Origin: Heracleum sosnowskyi
Taxonomy: Eukaryota; Streptophyta; Magnoliopsida; Apiales; Apiaceae
NCBI GenBank assembly: GCA_030848705.1
Contig: CM061243.1
Location: 2,886,001-2,950,000 of the forward strand
Reading direction: 5' to 3'
DNA length: 64,000 nt
This document shows, one piece after another, positions 1 to 11,870 of the stretch. The notes beneath the pieces were generated by a model. The model saw only the letters and a program-made list of their open reading frames with translations, had not been told where the DNA came from and searched no databases. The translations under genes and the position numbers were made by a program. Position 1 is the stretch's first letter. Each line of letters starts with the position of its first letter.

Positions 1-801
1 TTTGGGATTGTTTGTGTTTCTGTTTCCATTTCGGTTTCTGATTTCTCGCGTAAGTCGAGTGCTAGAAACCAAACGGATATTTATCTTTGGAACCCTGCCA
101 CTAGACAATCCAAGCTCATTCCTTCACAAGAATATTATTGGGACAGAGATACTATAGGCTTTGGTTTCGATGATATTGGAAATGATTTTAAGATTGTTAG
201 GGTTGTAGCTTCACCTCATCTTCGTGGTTACGGATTCTATGTTTATTCAGCAAACACAAATATGTGGCGAACCTTTGAGAATCACACTATTCATGATGCC
301 AGTAGCTTTGTCTTTGAATTACACCTCCGTGGAGTTTTGTATTGCAGAAATTACTGTTCAATGGTGGCTTTCAATTTGAACAGAGAGCAGTTTGGTTGTC
401 TTGTTCAGCTCCCTTATAGTTCCCTTGATGGTGGCATTATGTATGATTCTTGCATCACTGACTTTCAAGGTTCTATTGCGGTTATTACCCCTTTGAACAG
501 AGGAGCGTTTAGCAAGAACTTTGACTTGTGGACACTGAATAATGATTCATGTCTTTTTGACGGTGAAGTTGAGGCATCATGGAACATAATGTTCCGTATT
601 GAAGTAGGTGTTCCGGTAGGTTATGTTGAGGGTTATTTCAACCGTGGTGATTTCTTATGTCATTTTGATGATCCTGGCTGGTTTGTATATAACTCCGAGA
701 AGAAAGTGGTGACATATGTCCCTACCTATATTATTCCGACTCAAGTTTCCAAGTATACCGAGAGCCTGATTTCAATTGCAGGATCTACACCGGTCAACTG
801 A
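1..801 (+). CDS. F-box-associated (FBA) domain protein, 5' end outside the window
   Basis: The frame is open from the first base to TGA at 799-801, giving 266 visible codons; the start and any N-terminal F-box lie to the left. The protein carries hallmarks of the plant F-box-associated interaction domain: a DIYLWNPATRQSKLIP-type strand (residues about 26-41), then GFGFDDIGNDFKIVRVV (about 52-68), a hydrophobic LRGVLYC strand, a WNIMF strand and a C-terminal YNSEKKVVTYVP strand. In this family the F-box binds SKP1 of an SCF ubiquitin ligase and the FBA region selects the substrate, in nucleus or cytosol; that role is inferred from the family. The frame shows no break, so it is probably a functional gene or a recently lost one. 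It is the only intact host-like gene in the window. Confidence 0.8.
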   Translation, partial: FGIVCVSVSISVSDFSRKSSARNQTDIYLWNPATRQSKLIPSQEYYWDRDTIGFGFDDIGNDFKIVRVVASPHLRGYGFYVYSANTNMWRTFENHTIHDASSFVFELHLRGVLYCRNYCSMVAFNLNREQFGCLVQLPYSSLDGGIMYDSCITDFQGSIAVITPLNRGAFSKNFDLWTLNNDSCLFDGEVEASWNIMFRIEVGVPVGYVEGYFNRGDFLCHFDDPGWFVYNSEKKVVTYVPTYIIPTQVSKYTESLISIAGSTPVN

Positions 802-2949
802 ACTGCCTCATGAAGATGATAAGTATAAAAGAAGTGTTCCAGTTCTTCAAAACAAAGTAGTCTAATGTTTTTACCATATGGTAATTAATGTCTACCTCTC
901 CTTCCTCACATTTTATCTATGATATTTTCACTGTCAAAAGTCTGTGACATCTTCAACTAGTTGAATTTCTATTAATACATTTTGGCTATGTTTGCTACTG
1001 GTGTGTATTTTCAGTCGACTGTATTAGCCTCATGGATCAACTGAAGCAATTTGGGATCCATTATTTGAGTTCATTATTAGATTTATCAGTATCATGAATC
1101 ATGCATTTAATTCCTTTCTTTTTGTCTCTTACTTTACTGATATAGTGATATGTTCATACACTCGTTCAGAGTCACACTACTGTACCAATATACAAATTAC
1201 TTGTATAGATTAATAGTACTTCACCTAATAACCCTAAAGAAAGTTTGGGAAAAAATGTCATAATGTGAGCGGTTTTCTTGAAATGTTGAGGCTTTGGCTT
1301 GGGATTCTGGGATGTCAGAAACTGTGAACTGTATTCTTGTTGGAGTCCTTTCTCCGCAAATAATTACTCATTTAGTGAAACAAAGTTACACAGTGTAGTT
1401 CTGATCATGCTTTAGGCTTAATATGCTTGAGCTGTATTCATTGAGATCCACTAGTAAGTTAATACAGTGATTTAAACTAGCGAGACAATCTTGCAAAAAT
1501 AGTCATGACTTTGTAGAATTAAAAGATTTGGTAGTTGGCATTAGGCTAGACTTTTGTAGAAGGTCGAAATTGGTATTACACAAACCCCCAACGAAGTCTG
1601 GCACGTAGTTGAGGCACAAGTAGTAAAGAGATGCCTAAATATATCATAAAACTGTTAAATGGAAAGATGTATTATTTTTCACCAAAAAGATTGAGGTAGA
1701 TGTTCCTTCTTACCAGTCACTTACGGACTAGTATAGTCTATTACTTGGAGCTAGGAAAATGGCAAACCTTAATCGCATAGGAAGTTGTATAATTTATTAC
1801 ACAGAAAACTTATCTTCGAGGCAACCATCATTAGTGTAAGACACTTATGTAATATGGTAACGCTGAGCTGATTGTTCTGTCAGCTATCTAGTGGATGAAG
1901 GGAATACTCCAGAATATGAGATTTTGTCACTGCTTGATGTTGCCAACAATGTATAATTTCAGAGAGTAAAAATACAATTAACATAGATAATTAGAGAAGA
2001 AATACACTGCTAAATAGGAAAAGTTGTCTTCGAGACAACTATATATTTGTCTCGACTTTTTGAGGGCAGCAAGTCATAATATTAATAATACTAACACAAA
2101 ATATACCACACAATAGTTTATAGAAAAAAATGACGAAGTCCATAAGAGTAGTAAAATTTGCGTCTGGAATCTGTACATCATATCTAACATGCATGATGCA
2201 ACTTGCTATTTTCCCTAGTAATGCTGCCAGTTGCTCCATGCAGCAGTGTTTGCAAACTGGTTTCAGAAGTGATTTACTATTACGTGCACAAATAACAAAG
2301 AAATTTACTTGCATGAGACTATTAGAGCAACTTCGGAAGATCTGTGTCTTCAATGTTGTTTGCAGTTGAAGTGCTTCCATCTAATAATCAACTTCGGAGG
2401 GTTTCTGTGTTCAATGTTGTTTGCAGTTGAACTACTTCCATTATCTTTGATTTCTTTAGTTGTTTCAGCAAAGAGAGCCTCATCCCCTACCATTATTTTT
2501 TCAAATTAAAAATGATCATCTTCAATGTTGCTCCATGCCTGAATTTCCATTTCCTTTGTTCTAATTCACCAAGTTAAACCTCTCAGAAGAATATGAAGAT
2601 GGAATCTTTACAAGTGGTTAAAGATGGAATATGTGATAAGAAATTAAGAATAGCTTTACAAGTGGTTAAAGTTTTCGACGCGTCTAGTAATTAGAATGAA
2701 TAAAATATATTACTAGTGCTGGAATGCATCTCCTGATTGCTATTAAAATTACTGCATGTGCCACTGCAGAAAGAGTTTTTTATGTGTGACCGCACAAGAA
2801 AAATATTGCAAGACCAGTGGCTTACAAATTATGAAGCAGAGGATTGGCTGAGCCTCATAGTATTTGAAAACTATGTTGTAACTGAAAATGAAAAGGTAAA
2901 AAGATGCTTACAGGAATCAGCATTAGGATCGTAACCGGCAAAACAAAAC
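802..2949. other. Gene-poor 3' flank of the F-box gene
   Basis: About 2.1 kb downstream of the F-box stop. I see no frame with a recognisable domain on either strand; short open stretches such as 2130-2369 and 2737-2934 have no familiar motif. The only structured element I can support is a 61-bp tandem duplication at 2328-2446. The first few hundred bases probably include the F-box 3' UTR. Confidence 0.5.
2328..2446. repeat. Imperfect 61-bp tandem duplication
   Basis: Two direct copies begin with CAACTTCGGA at 2328 and 2389. Both share TTCAATGTTGTTTGCAGTTGAA and then a CTTCCAT run, with scattered substitutions and a small indel between them. There is no sign of a coding role. Confidence 0.7.
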
Positions 2950-3443
2950 AAAGATGATGCAACGATGAGTTATATTGAATAACCAAAGTTACAAACTCTA
3001 CAAAGGATGTACAAATATCCTTAGCAGCTACGTTCTGTAAACAATGTTACAGCTGCAAACTCTCAATGTAAAAACCTAATACAGACTTAAGGTTTCGACA
3101 GACATGACCACATATTACAATGTAGAATGAGAGTATTTATACAATTTTCCTATCAACAAAAACAGCAAGTAAATCAGTCTTGTAAATTATGAGATTTTGT
3201 CTCATCTGTTTTTGGTTGACAACTTCGATAATCCAGCTCTTCTGATAAGATCAAATCATCTTTTGATTCTTAATAAGAATTCGAGTTTATCCAGTGATCT
3301 ATCTTCAAAGATAATAGAAATTTCCATAATCTGCAACAAGCTTTATAGACTCTTAAAGACCGCAGACTCCGACAACTCACAGACTCTTGTATCAGTAGAC
3401 TCTTCCTTGTATTCGAGTAACACCATCATCTTCATTCCTAACA
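2950..3443 (-). mobile_element. LTR (solo or 3' LTR) of a second copia-type family, minus strand
   Basis: Read on the minus strand, the sequence starts TGTTAGGAATG at 3443, directly after a polypurine tract (AGGGGAGAT, complement of 3444-3452). This is the same arrangement as the SIRE-like elements further right. A TATAAATA box lies at 3134-3141 in the sense orientation. The far end near 2950 is a guess, because no second LTR or target-site duplication was found. The body is not alignable by eye to the LTRs of elements A-E, so it is a different family. Confidence 0.5.
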
Positions 3444-3556
3444 ATCTCCCCTATTTATGCTTTATACAATAAGGCATAAATCTTGTTTGATGATGTCAAA
3501 ACCATATTGATATGTACAGAACTAGAATACAACAATATCAGAAGCCTTGATAAACT

Positions 3557-3841
3557 TCACTGATAATCTGGAATGGGAATTTTCTTGAAAGAAGGATTTC
3601 TGTTAATCAATTCATCTAACAGTGTATCTTTTGTTCTTGCCAATGCCTTGCCAATTTCTTCCTTAAGAAAAATCATATCAGAGTTAGCACACATGATTTG
3701 ATAATGAAGTGCTCTGAACTAATCTGGCCTATATTTAAACTTCTTCAAATGACTCAGACTCATAAAAGATAGTTCTCCTTCCATAGATTGATAACCAACA
3801 TATTTTCCATGTTGATCTTGTTCAATTTCAAGAATATTGTA
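3557..3841 (-). pseudogene. C-terminal remnant of a copia ORF3-like protein
   Basis: A minus-strand frame runs about 95 codons from the element boundary to TGA at 3557-3559, with one internal TAG. The visible protein is hydrophilic, with a helical FLKEEIGKALARTKDTLL segment and a proline-rich end. It lies just upstream (in sense) of the polypurine tract and LTR at 3443. That is where the third ORF ends in elements A-C of this window, so I infer it is the tail of the equivalent ORF in another family. I see no clear sequence similarity to the ORF3 of A-C. It is truncated where it meets the gypsy gag. Confidence 0.35.
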
Positions 3842-3861
3842 CTCCATTTTCTCCACTGCTC

Positions 3862-5400
3862 ATAAATGCACCACGTGGCCTTCAACTTCACACCACGGAT
3901 ATTCCCCAATACGCGACTCAAACTCTAGGGATGCCAACCTATGGTATGCCAGCTCGACCCACGATGAGCAGCAGTGGTATCAATCTGAACTACCACGAAG
4001 CATATGTGCCCCCTTATATTCAAGGTCTGGGACCCTAAAATCAACAAACTCAAACTAGACAGACCCCCTTGATTCATGACTACTCAGGTCCTTATACCGA
4101 GGAAGAAAATTATTCAACTGGAGATGAGAGGGATGTTGCCCCAAGGAGGAGACGCCCTTCCCAAACAAATCGGGAACAACCCCAAACCACTAAGGAAAGG
4201 ATTGCGACCCATGAGGAAGAGGCTGCAAGACTCAAGAAACTACTAGCGGAAGAAGAGGCTGCAAAATCACAAAGCCAAGCAACTGGAAGAGTCCCGGTGA
4301 TCAATTTAGATCCTGCACCGAGAAGAACCAAGAGGGCTGAAGCCCCAAAAAGTGATCCTACTGAGTTATTACCCCTAGGAGATCCTGATGATCCTACACC
4401 GCTTTTCACTCAGGATATCATGAAAGCTAATATATCCAGAAAATTCAAGATGCCAACAATCAAAGCTTATGATAGAACAGGAGACCCCGCGAATCATGTA
4501 AGGACTTTCTCTAATGCGTTGTTGTTACAGCCCACGAATGATGCAGTCAAATGCAGAGCATTTCCACAAACCCTAGCGGGCATGGCTCAGCGTTGGTACA
4601 GCCGTTTGCCTCCCAATTCTATTGGATCTTTTAAGGAGCTGAGCAAGGCGTTTATCAACCAATTTGTTAGTGGAAGGGTGCATGAGAAGAGTTCTGCATC
4701 TCTCATGGGAATCCAATAAGGAAGGAATGAAGCCTTGAGAGACTACATAAATTGATTTACTAGAGAGGCCCTGAAGGTCCCGGATCTAGAGGACAAAGTA
4801 GCAATGATAGCCTTACAGCAAAGAACCACTGATGACCATTTTAAAAGGTCCTTGGCTAAGCATCCACCGGAAAGCATGTTGAAGTTACAAGACCGGGCTG
4901 GAAATTATATCAAGGCTGAAGAAAGCATGAGGAAATATGAGCCTGCTGCTGGCGGAAGCGGGAACGCAAAGAAAAGAAAGGAGACTCAAGAATGTGATGT
5001 TAAGGAAAAGTATCCTAGGACATCAAAGGATTCTGACTCTCCACCCAAAAAGAACAATTTTGGACCAAGGTTCACAGAGTATGTGAGATTGAACACCCCC
5101 AGAAGCCAAATTCTGATGGAAATTGCAAAGGAGGAAGATCTCCGATGGCCGAAGCCACTGAGGACTGACTTGTCTAAAAGGAATCAGAATCAATTCTGTC
5201 GGTTCCACAAAGAAGTTGGTCATGATACGGATGATTGCAGACAGCTGAAAGATGAGATCGAGTTCTTGATTCGAAGAGGAAAACTTGATAAGTTCACTAA
5301 GGATGGGAATCGAGGGAATCAAAGAGGAAACTATGAAAGGAAGGATTACGACAACATGATATTTGGAGGACCAACTGCTGCTGGATCCTCCCGAAACTAA
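3862..5400 (+). pseudogene. Gypsy gag (capsid/nucleocapsid), broken
   Basis: A single reading frame covers the region but is cut by TAA at 4036, TAA at 4717, TGA at 4753 and TAA at 5398. The retrotransposon gag core lies at about 4450-4720 (PTIKAYDRTGDPANHVRTF, then AQRWYSRLPPNSI and SFKELSKAFINQF). The zinc-knuckle-like tail CRFHKEVGHDTDDCRQLKDE typical of Tat Gag lies at about 5200-5260. Gag would form the cytoplasmic particle that packages the element RNA. The N-terminus is missing or undefined. Each stop replaces a codon expected to be CAA or CGA, so the breaks look like C-to-T decay. Confidence 0.75.
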
Positions 5401-6090
5401 AGAAAAGCTTATGCCCGAGAGGTAATGACGGTTGTAGGAGAAGCACCGAAGCGTGCCAAGACGGAAATAACTATAAGTTTTGATGATTCTGACATGGAGG
5501 GAGTGAAGTTTCCCCATGACGATCCCCTTGTCATCATACCTGTGATAGGCAATTTTGAGACGAATAGGGTCTTGGTTGATAATGGAGCTTCAGTAGACAT
5601 CTTGTTCCATGATGCTTGCATCAAGATGGGCTACACCGATTCTCAGTTAATACCCTCGAATATGCCCATATATGGATTCAATAGAGTGGAGTCGAAGGTG
5701 GAAGGTACAATCCAACTCCCTATGACAATGGGGCAAGGTTCGAAAACGACTACTAAAATGTTGAACTTTATAGTTATAAAGGCAACCTCAACCTACAATG
5801 CAATCCTAGGAAGGACGGGTCTTCATGCATTCAAGGCTGTTGCCTCGTCTTACCATCTGAAAATCAAGTTTCCAACAAGAAATGGGATTGGTGAGGAACG
5901 AGGTGATCAAAATATGGCTAGAAGTTGTTATGTAGCTGTGTTAAGGCCTGATGGAGTCGGGGGGCAGATTCTCCCCATTGAAGACATGGATATTAGAGAT
6001 AATTAGGATAGAAGAGGGAAACCGGCTGAGGATTTAATTCCAATTCCCTTAGTTCCTGGTGAACCAGAAAAAGTCACTTACATTGGAGCA
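5401..6090 (+). pseudogene. Gypsy aspartic protease region, broken
   Basis: It continues in the gag frame. A retropepsin-like core RVLVDNGASVDILFHDAC sits at about 5565-5620, with DNG in place of the more usual DTG or DSG. It is followed by the flap region MPIYGFN and the conserved ILGRTGLHAFKAV segment at about 5805-5840. The protease would cleave the Gag-Pol polyprotein. The frame is stopped by TAG at 6004-6006 (probably from CAG). It is inactive as it stands. Confidence 0.7.
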
Positions 6091-6953
6091 TTGCTACCTG
6101 AACCATTGAAGAGTAAGATCATATCTTTTCTTCAAGAAAATAATGATGTTTTTGCTTGGACAGCAGCCGATATGCCAGGGATTGATCCCCAGTTAATAAC
6201 CCACAAATTGAACGTAAATCCCGAAAGGAAGACTGTGAAACAAAAGAAGAGAAATTTTGCTCCAAAGAGGCAAGAGGCCATCAAGCAGGAAGTAGATAAG
6301 CTTTTGGAAGCTGGGTTCATTGAAGAGATTCAATTTCCAGAATGGTTGGCTAACCCAGTAATGGTCAAGAAAGCCAATGGAAAATAGAGGATGTGTGTGG
6401 ACTTCACAGACTTGAACGACGCATGTCCTAAGGATTGTTTTCCATTGCCAAGAATTGATACTCTAATAGATACCACAGTTGGGCACGAGATGTTGAGCTT
6501 CATGGATGGCTTCAGTGGATACAACCAGATCAAAATGCACAAAGATGACATCTCCAAGGTATCATTTATCACTGACTTTGGTGTTTACTGTTATTTGGTT
6601 ATGGCATTTGGGCTTAAGAATGCAGGAGCAACATATCAAAGGTTGGTGAACAAAATTTTGAACACCTGATTGGAAAAACCATGGAAGTCTATGTGGATGA
6701 CATGTTGGTTAAAAGCCTCGATAAGGCGGATCATGTAAACCATCTACAGGAAGCATTTGAAGTGCTGAGGCACCATAGAATGATGTTAAATCCAGCAAAG
6801 TGTGCCTTTGGCGTAGGTTCAGGAAAGTTTTTAGGCCTGATGGTTTCTAAACGAGGAATTGAGGCTAACCCCGATAAAATCAAAGCAATCCTGGAGATGG
6901 AGCCGCCACGATCCGTCAAGGATGTTTAGAAGCTAACGGGAAGAGTAGCAGCA
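6091..6953 (+). pseudogene. Gypsy reverse transcriptase, broken
   Basis: The RT fingers and palm are readable: GFIEEIQFPEWLANPVMVKK, then MCVDFTDLNDACPKDCFPLP, FMDGFSGYNQIKM, AFGLKNAGATYQRL, and the catalytic YVDDMLVKS at about 6693. Breaks are TAG at 6385-6387 (expected Trp), TAG at 6927-6929 (expected Gln) and a one-base deletion in a T run near 6655, which creates the apparent TGA at 6667. The enzyme would copy element RNA to cDNA. Catalytic residues remain, but the frame does not. Confidence 0.85.
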
Positions 6954-9272
6954 TTGGGGAGATTCATCTCCAAGTTAGGGGAGAAGTGTTTACCTTTCTT
7001 CAAAGCACTGAAAAATGTGAAAATTTTTGAGTGGACAACAGAAAGCCAGGAGGCCTTGAAAAAGTACATGGCCGAGGCACCATTGTTGGCAAAACCAAAA
7101 CCAGGAGAGATTCTTTACTTATACATGGCATTTTCTAATACTGCCCTTGGAGCTGTTTTGGTTAAGGAAGAATTGAAAATTCAGAAACTCATCTATTACG
7201 TGAGCAAGATTCTACATGGAGCAGAAATAAACTACTCTATGATAGAGAAGTTTGCATTAGCCCTGGCCATGGCCTCGAGAAAGCTACGCCCATACTTCCA
7301 GGCACACAAAATAGAAGTCCTGACTAATCAACCTTTAAGAAACATTTTGCATAGTCCTAAAGTTAGCGGGAGATTGATCAAGTGGGGGATTGAGTTGGGA
7401 GAATTTGACATCAAGTATAAGCCTCGTACGGCAATAAAAGCTCAAGCACTTGCTGACTTCATGGTTGAATGCATCATTAACAACCAAGAAGTCGGGGGGC
7501 AGGAAGTAGTATTGGAAGGAAAAGAAGAAGACAAGCAAAATAAAGACATGGTGTCCAAAGAATGTTGGGTACTCTATTTTAATGGGGCATCAAAAACAAA
7601 ATCAAGTGGAGCAGGTTTATTGCTGCAAAGTCCCGATGGATTCCTCATAGAGTATGCACTAAAGCTGGACTTCCCAACAACGAACAATGAAGCTGAGTAT
7701 GAAGCCCTGATAGCTGGCTTGGGGCTGGCTGGAGCCTTGAGAGTTAAGACCCTCAAAGTATGTGGAGACTCGAGGCTGGTAGTTTCCCAAGTGAATGGAG
7801 AGTTTGAAGCTAGAGATGAAGTCATGGCTAAGTATCTGAAGATTGTCAAAGCCATTATGACTCAGTTTGATGAGTATTATGTGGAACACATTCCAAGAGA
7901 AGAAAACATGAAGGTTGATGCCTTGTCAAAGTTTGCTTCTTCTGAAATTGAGAACTATGCAGGAAGTGTATACTTCCAAGTCTTGAAGACCCCAAGCATC
8001 AATGGAAAGTTAATAGCACCCATTGATGTTGCTAGCTGTTGGATGGATCTCATCAAATCTCATTTAGAAACTGGTTGGTTACCCAACGATACTTCAGAGG
8101 CACGAAAGTCATATGTGAGAGCATTAAGGTACACCTTGATTGAGGGAATCTTATATAAAAAGTCTTTCGTCGTCCCTTACTTAAAATGTTTGAGACCCCA
8201 GGAGGCAGAGTTGACCCTAAGGGAAGTACATGAGGGAATTTGTAGGCAGCACTTGGGGGGCAGGGCCATTGCTCATAAAGTCACTCGTTTAGGTTTCTAT
8301 TGGCCAAATGTGCTTGCAGATGCTAAAAGCTACGTAAAAAGGTGTGAACGATGCCAAAAGCATGCACCAGTGGTTAGACAACCACCTGAGATGTTAACGT
8401 CTGTAAATTCACCTGTCCCATTTGCCATGTGGGGAATGGATATACTTGGACCATTTCCAGTGGCAAGTGCACAGAGAAAATTCTTGATAGTGGCAATCGA
8501 CTACTTCACCAAATGGATTGAGGCTAAACCTTTAGCCAAGATAACCACCAAGCAAGTAATGCAGTTCTTTTGGGAGAGTGTAATATGCAGGTACGGGATT
8601 CCACGAATCTTGGTCACGGATAATGGAACTCAGTTTAACAACGAAGATTTCAAGAAGTATTGTGAGGAGAATGATATTGAGCTACGTTTCACTTCTGTTG
8701 CTCATCCTCAAGTAAATGGACAAGCTGAAGTAGCAAATCGAATTATCCTTGACGGACTGAAGAAAAGAGTTGAACGCTTTAGGAATACTTGGGTGGACGA
8801 ATTGTTCCCCATACTATGGGCATATCGTACTACTTGTAAAGTCACCACTAGGGCAACCCCATTTCTGTTAGCATATGGAGCAGAAGCAGTGGTTCCAGTG
8901 GAGATTACTCACGCCTCTCCAAGAGTTGAAGCCTACGAGCCAGAGGCAAATGAAGAAGGCATGAGGCTAGCTTTAGATCTAACTTATGAAGTTAGAGATG
9001 AAGCAAATGCTAAGATAGTTGAACATCAGAAACGAGCATCCTTCTACTACAACCTAAGGGTTAAAGAGAGATTTTTTCGTCAAGGAGATTTGGTTCTCCG
9101 AAAGATTGAAGCATCTGGAGTTGGACAAAAAGGGAAGTTGGCTCCAAATTGGGAAGGACCTTATCGGGTCAAGAACGTATTTGGACGAGGCTTATACAAA
9201 TTGGAAACCCTCGAAGGGAATGAAGTGCCAAGAACTTGGCATGCTGCAAACTTAAAAGTTTATTATGTTTAG
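6954..9272 (+). pseudogene. Gypsy RNase H, second RNase H and integrase, 772-codon open stretch
   Basis: This is the longest intact piece of the gypsy polyprotein and ends at TAG 9270-9272. First comes the RT-linked RNase H (ILYLYMAFSNTALGAVLV), then a second, plant-type RNase H (WVLYFNGASKTKSSGAGLLL, with NNEAEYEAL). Integrase follows: an HHCC zinc finger ending CERCQKH at about 8340, then the catalytic core with WGMDILGPF, TDNGTQF and NGQAEVANR. I count 35 residues between the second Asp and the Glu, as in DD35E enzymes. The C-terminal LAPNWEGPYRVKNVF segment matches gypsy integrase tails. It is open, but cut off from its own start by upstream stops, so I class it as a pseudogene part. Confidence 0.88.
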
Positions 9273-9573
9273 TGTTTTCTAACTGGATTCACTGCTAGGA
9301 CAAGTAGAAATAAGGTCGATGAAACCAATCCGAGTTTTTAACTCGAGGTAGAAAGTAGAGTATTATGTAAGGGTTGAACCCATTTTCAAGTTATGATTCT
9401 ATTCAACATTCCCATATTTTTATGATAATTTATATGCATCACATGATAGACATGAATACTAGGAAATCAAAAGATGATAAATTAAACTTAAAAAAGTTTG
9501 AGTTAGGCCCGAAGGCTGGGATTACACAAATAAATAAAAGCCACATATGGCTATAAAAGAAAAACAACTAAAA
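9273..9573. other. Gap between gypsy pol and the antisense gene
   Basis: About 300 bp of non-coding element DNA after the integrase stop. I see no motif beyond AT-rich sequence; it would be the shared 3' UTR of two convergent transcripts. Confidence 0.5.
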
Positions 9574-11257
9574 CTAAGCTTCCCCTTCCTTGTTGCCAGT
9601 ATCAGCCTCCTTTTCCTCTGAGCTAGAGCTAGAATCGGAATGAGTGGTCCCATAATCATTACCAGCTGTCTCACCAGGAGGAGAAGAATGCAAGGGACTC
9701 AAGATCCTAGCATCCTCATCCATATAATCCTCGCTAGCCAAAACCCACTCTAAAGAAGTAGGAGTGTGAGGACTCACGAAGTTAGAAGAGCTAAATGAGC
9801 CAGGATGCTTCTCCAAAACAGCACTCAAGGCACCATCCCATCCCTTGGTAAACTGAAATGGAAAGAGAAGCTCGTCATGTTTACCAATCAAGTCCTTGTA
9901 CTCCGAGGAGTCAAGGTACTCGTCGATATAATCATCCTTGCAAGCACGACCAGTTCAGCTTGGGCATCAGCTAACTCTTTCTCCTTCCTTGCCAAGGCCA
10001 CCTTAAGAGAATTAACCTCTTCTTGAGACTTCTCAAACTTGGCTTGGTTGGCTTCAGAGGATGAGCGCCAAGCCTTGGCTTGAAAGATAGCCCCTTGAAA
10101 ATTTGCATTATTCTGCAAATAAAGAATATGTCAAAGAAAGGTATATGTCATATTAAGTAAAATATTGAAAGGAAAAAGGAGAAGAAGGTTACCGCAACAA
10201 TGACTTGAGAACCCGAGTGTTCAACTCCCTCGATAGTGGAGTTGGAAACGAAGTCCTTATAGTCACAGAGAGTGAGTGAGTGGTAGGACCACTACACAAC
10301 ATGTTTAGACACCCCAACAACAGTGTCTTTCTTCCTAATACCCCAGTTAGGGCGCTAGACTGAGGCTTTAGACGAGATAGGGGCTTCAGTCTCCTCTACT
10401 GAATCCCTATGGGGCATTAGAAAGGTCGAGCCTTCAAACGTTGCTCGAGGGTCTTTTCCCCCCAAACGAGCCCTCTTCATTCTCGCAGTTTCTCCATCTA
10501 CGGGCTCGCTGGTCTTATTAATAAAGGCTGCAGCTGCAAAAACAAATAAAAAGGCAACAATGGGTATAAGAAAATCTCAAATAAATAAAGGAAATTAAGG
10601 AATGAGTATTAGTCAACTCATCATAGGCGTGAGCCTCCTCATCAGTTAAGACTATGTCATTAGGACTTCCGTCCGAGACTCTACTGAACGACCTACGAAA
10701 CAGGGTGCCCCAATCCCTGCCTTCTCAAACCAAGTACATAAACTCATTTTTTTTCATTTTGGGTTATTGTCAGGAATGGATTTTGGGTGAAAAATGGGAG
10801 GTTTGGAAGCACGGTGGTTGAGGTAAACCCAGCCAGGAGAAAGGGCAGAACTGTTTTTAAATTGAAAAATCTTCCTAAATAAAGAAACAGAAAGGGGAAA
10901 GTTGTTTTTTAAACAAAGGACCATAAAACACATAATTATTATCCAAGCGTTGGGAGGAAGTTGGCATGGATTAATTTGAACATCAGCTAAAAGTTTAGGG
11001 ATGAAGTCGTGAAAGGGGAACCTAAGCCCTGCAACTATGGCATCCTTATATATACACAAAGCATCAGGACGCCAGTGACAAGAACGATCCCCTAGACCGG
11101 CTGGAACAAGTCTTAAGGGATCCTTGATTCTATACATTTTGTTATAATCCCTAATTTTATCGACCTCGTGAAATTTATTACTATAGTCAAAAGAATCTAA
11201 GTGTGAAACAGAAGGGTATTCATCACCACGCTCGCTAATCATATCTTGTAAAGACAT
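9574..11257 (-). pseudogene. Antisense spliced gene of the Tat element (Transposase_28-like domain plus coiled coil)
   Basis: It lies between pol and the 3' LTR, opposite in strand to gag-pol. Exon 1 starts at ATG 11257 and carries IYKDAIVAGLRFPFHDFI, QLPPNAWIIIMCF and SPGWVYLNHR, which I recognise as the 'putative gypsy type transposon' domain (Transposase_28). A later exon starts after TTTTTGCAG near 10530 and ends at GTTGCG|GTAACC near 10192. The last exon starts after TTATTTGCAG at about 10117 and encodes a coiled coil (KSQEEVNSLKVALARKEKEL), then a Ser/Glu-rich acidic tail ending at 9574. Two TAG codons in the middle exon, a probable Trp-to-TGA change at the end of the 10754-11257 stretch, and frameshifts near 9945 and 10700 make it a pseudogene. 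Its role in Tat elements is unknown. Confidence 0.65.
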
Positions 11258-11336
11258 GTATGAAGAGTGGATAGTGATGGTACCTCTCTTAGAAGCTTAA
11301 TTCATTTTCTGTAGACGTTGAGCTGCGCGATCTGCC

Positions 11337-11530
11337 ATCAAATCTTCAAGCGAAAACTCAGAAAAACTTTAAATCTTCAAACAAAATTCCAAAAAAACTT
11401 CAAACAAAATTCCAGAAAAACTTCAAATCGTCAAACGGAATCCCAGAAAATCTTCAAATCTTCAAGGGGAATCCCAGAAAATCTTCAAATCTTCAAGGAG
11501 AATCCCAGAAAATCTTCAAATTTTGAAGAA
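11337..11530. repeat. About 31-bp minisatellite upstream of the antisense gene
   Basis: Degenerate tandem copies of a unit like TTCAAATCTTCAAGGGGAAT followed by CCCAGAAAATC, best preserved at about 11450-11520. It sits at the 5' (promoter/leader) side of the antisense gene. The plus-strand open stretch 11318-11638 is only this repeat read in frame. Confidence 0.7.
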
Positions 11531-11870
11531 AAAAACCCAGAGACCGATGAGTGTGATCGAAAAACTTCGCCGGAAATCACGTCACCACGGAGAAAACTAG
11601 AGAAAAAACTAGAGAAAATTTTGAGAAATGAGAAGTGAGAAGTAAGAAGTGAAATCTCACTCTTTTATAAGCAAAATAGCCGGTCACTCAATCGATTAAA
11701 GGGAAGGGTAACCGTTTGTAACCAGTTAAGGCCCATAATTGTTTGTCGGGCTCCAAAAACAAATTAGGCCCAAGAAAAAAGGATGGCCCAAAGAAGGAAG
11801 GGTATGGCCCAAATAAAGTCGAAATAAATAAAAGGAAAAAAATATAAGTATTTTTTCCGAAAACAATGAC

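Noticed and set aside
2737..2934. 65-codon open stretch as a small gene
   Set aside because: No recognisable motif, repeat-rich flank, no support beyond being open.
11318..11638. 106-codon plus-strand frame as a basic protein gene
   Set aside because: It is the 31-bp minisatellite read in one frame, upstream of the antisense gene.
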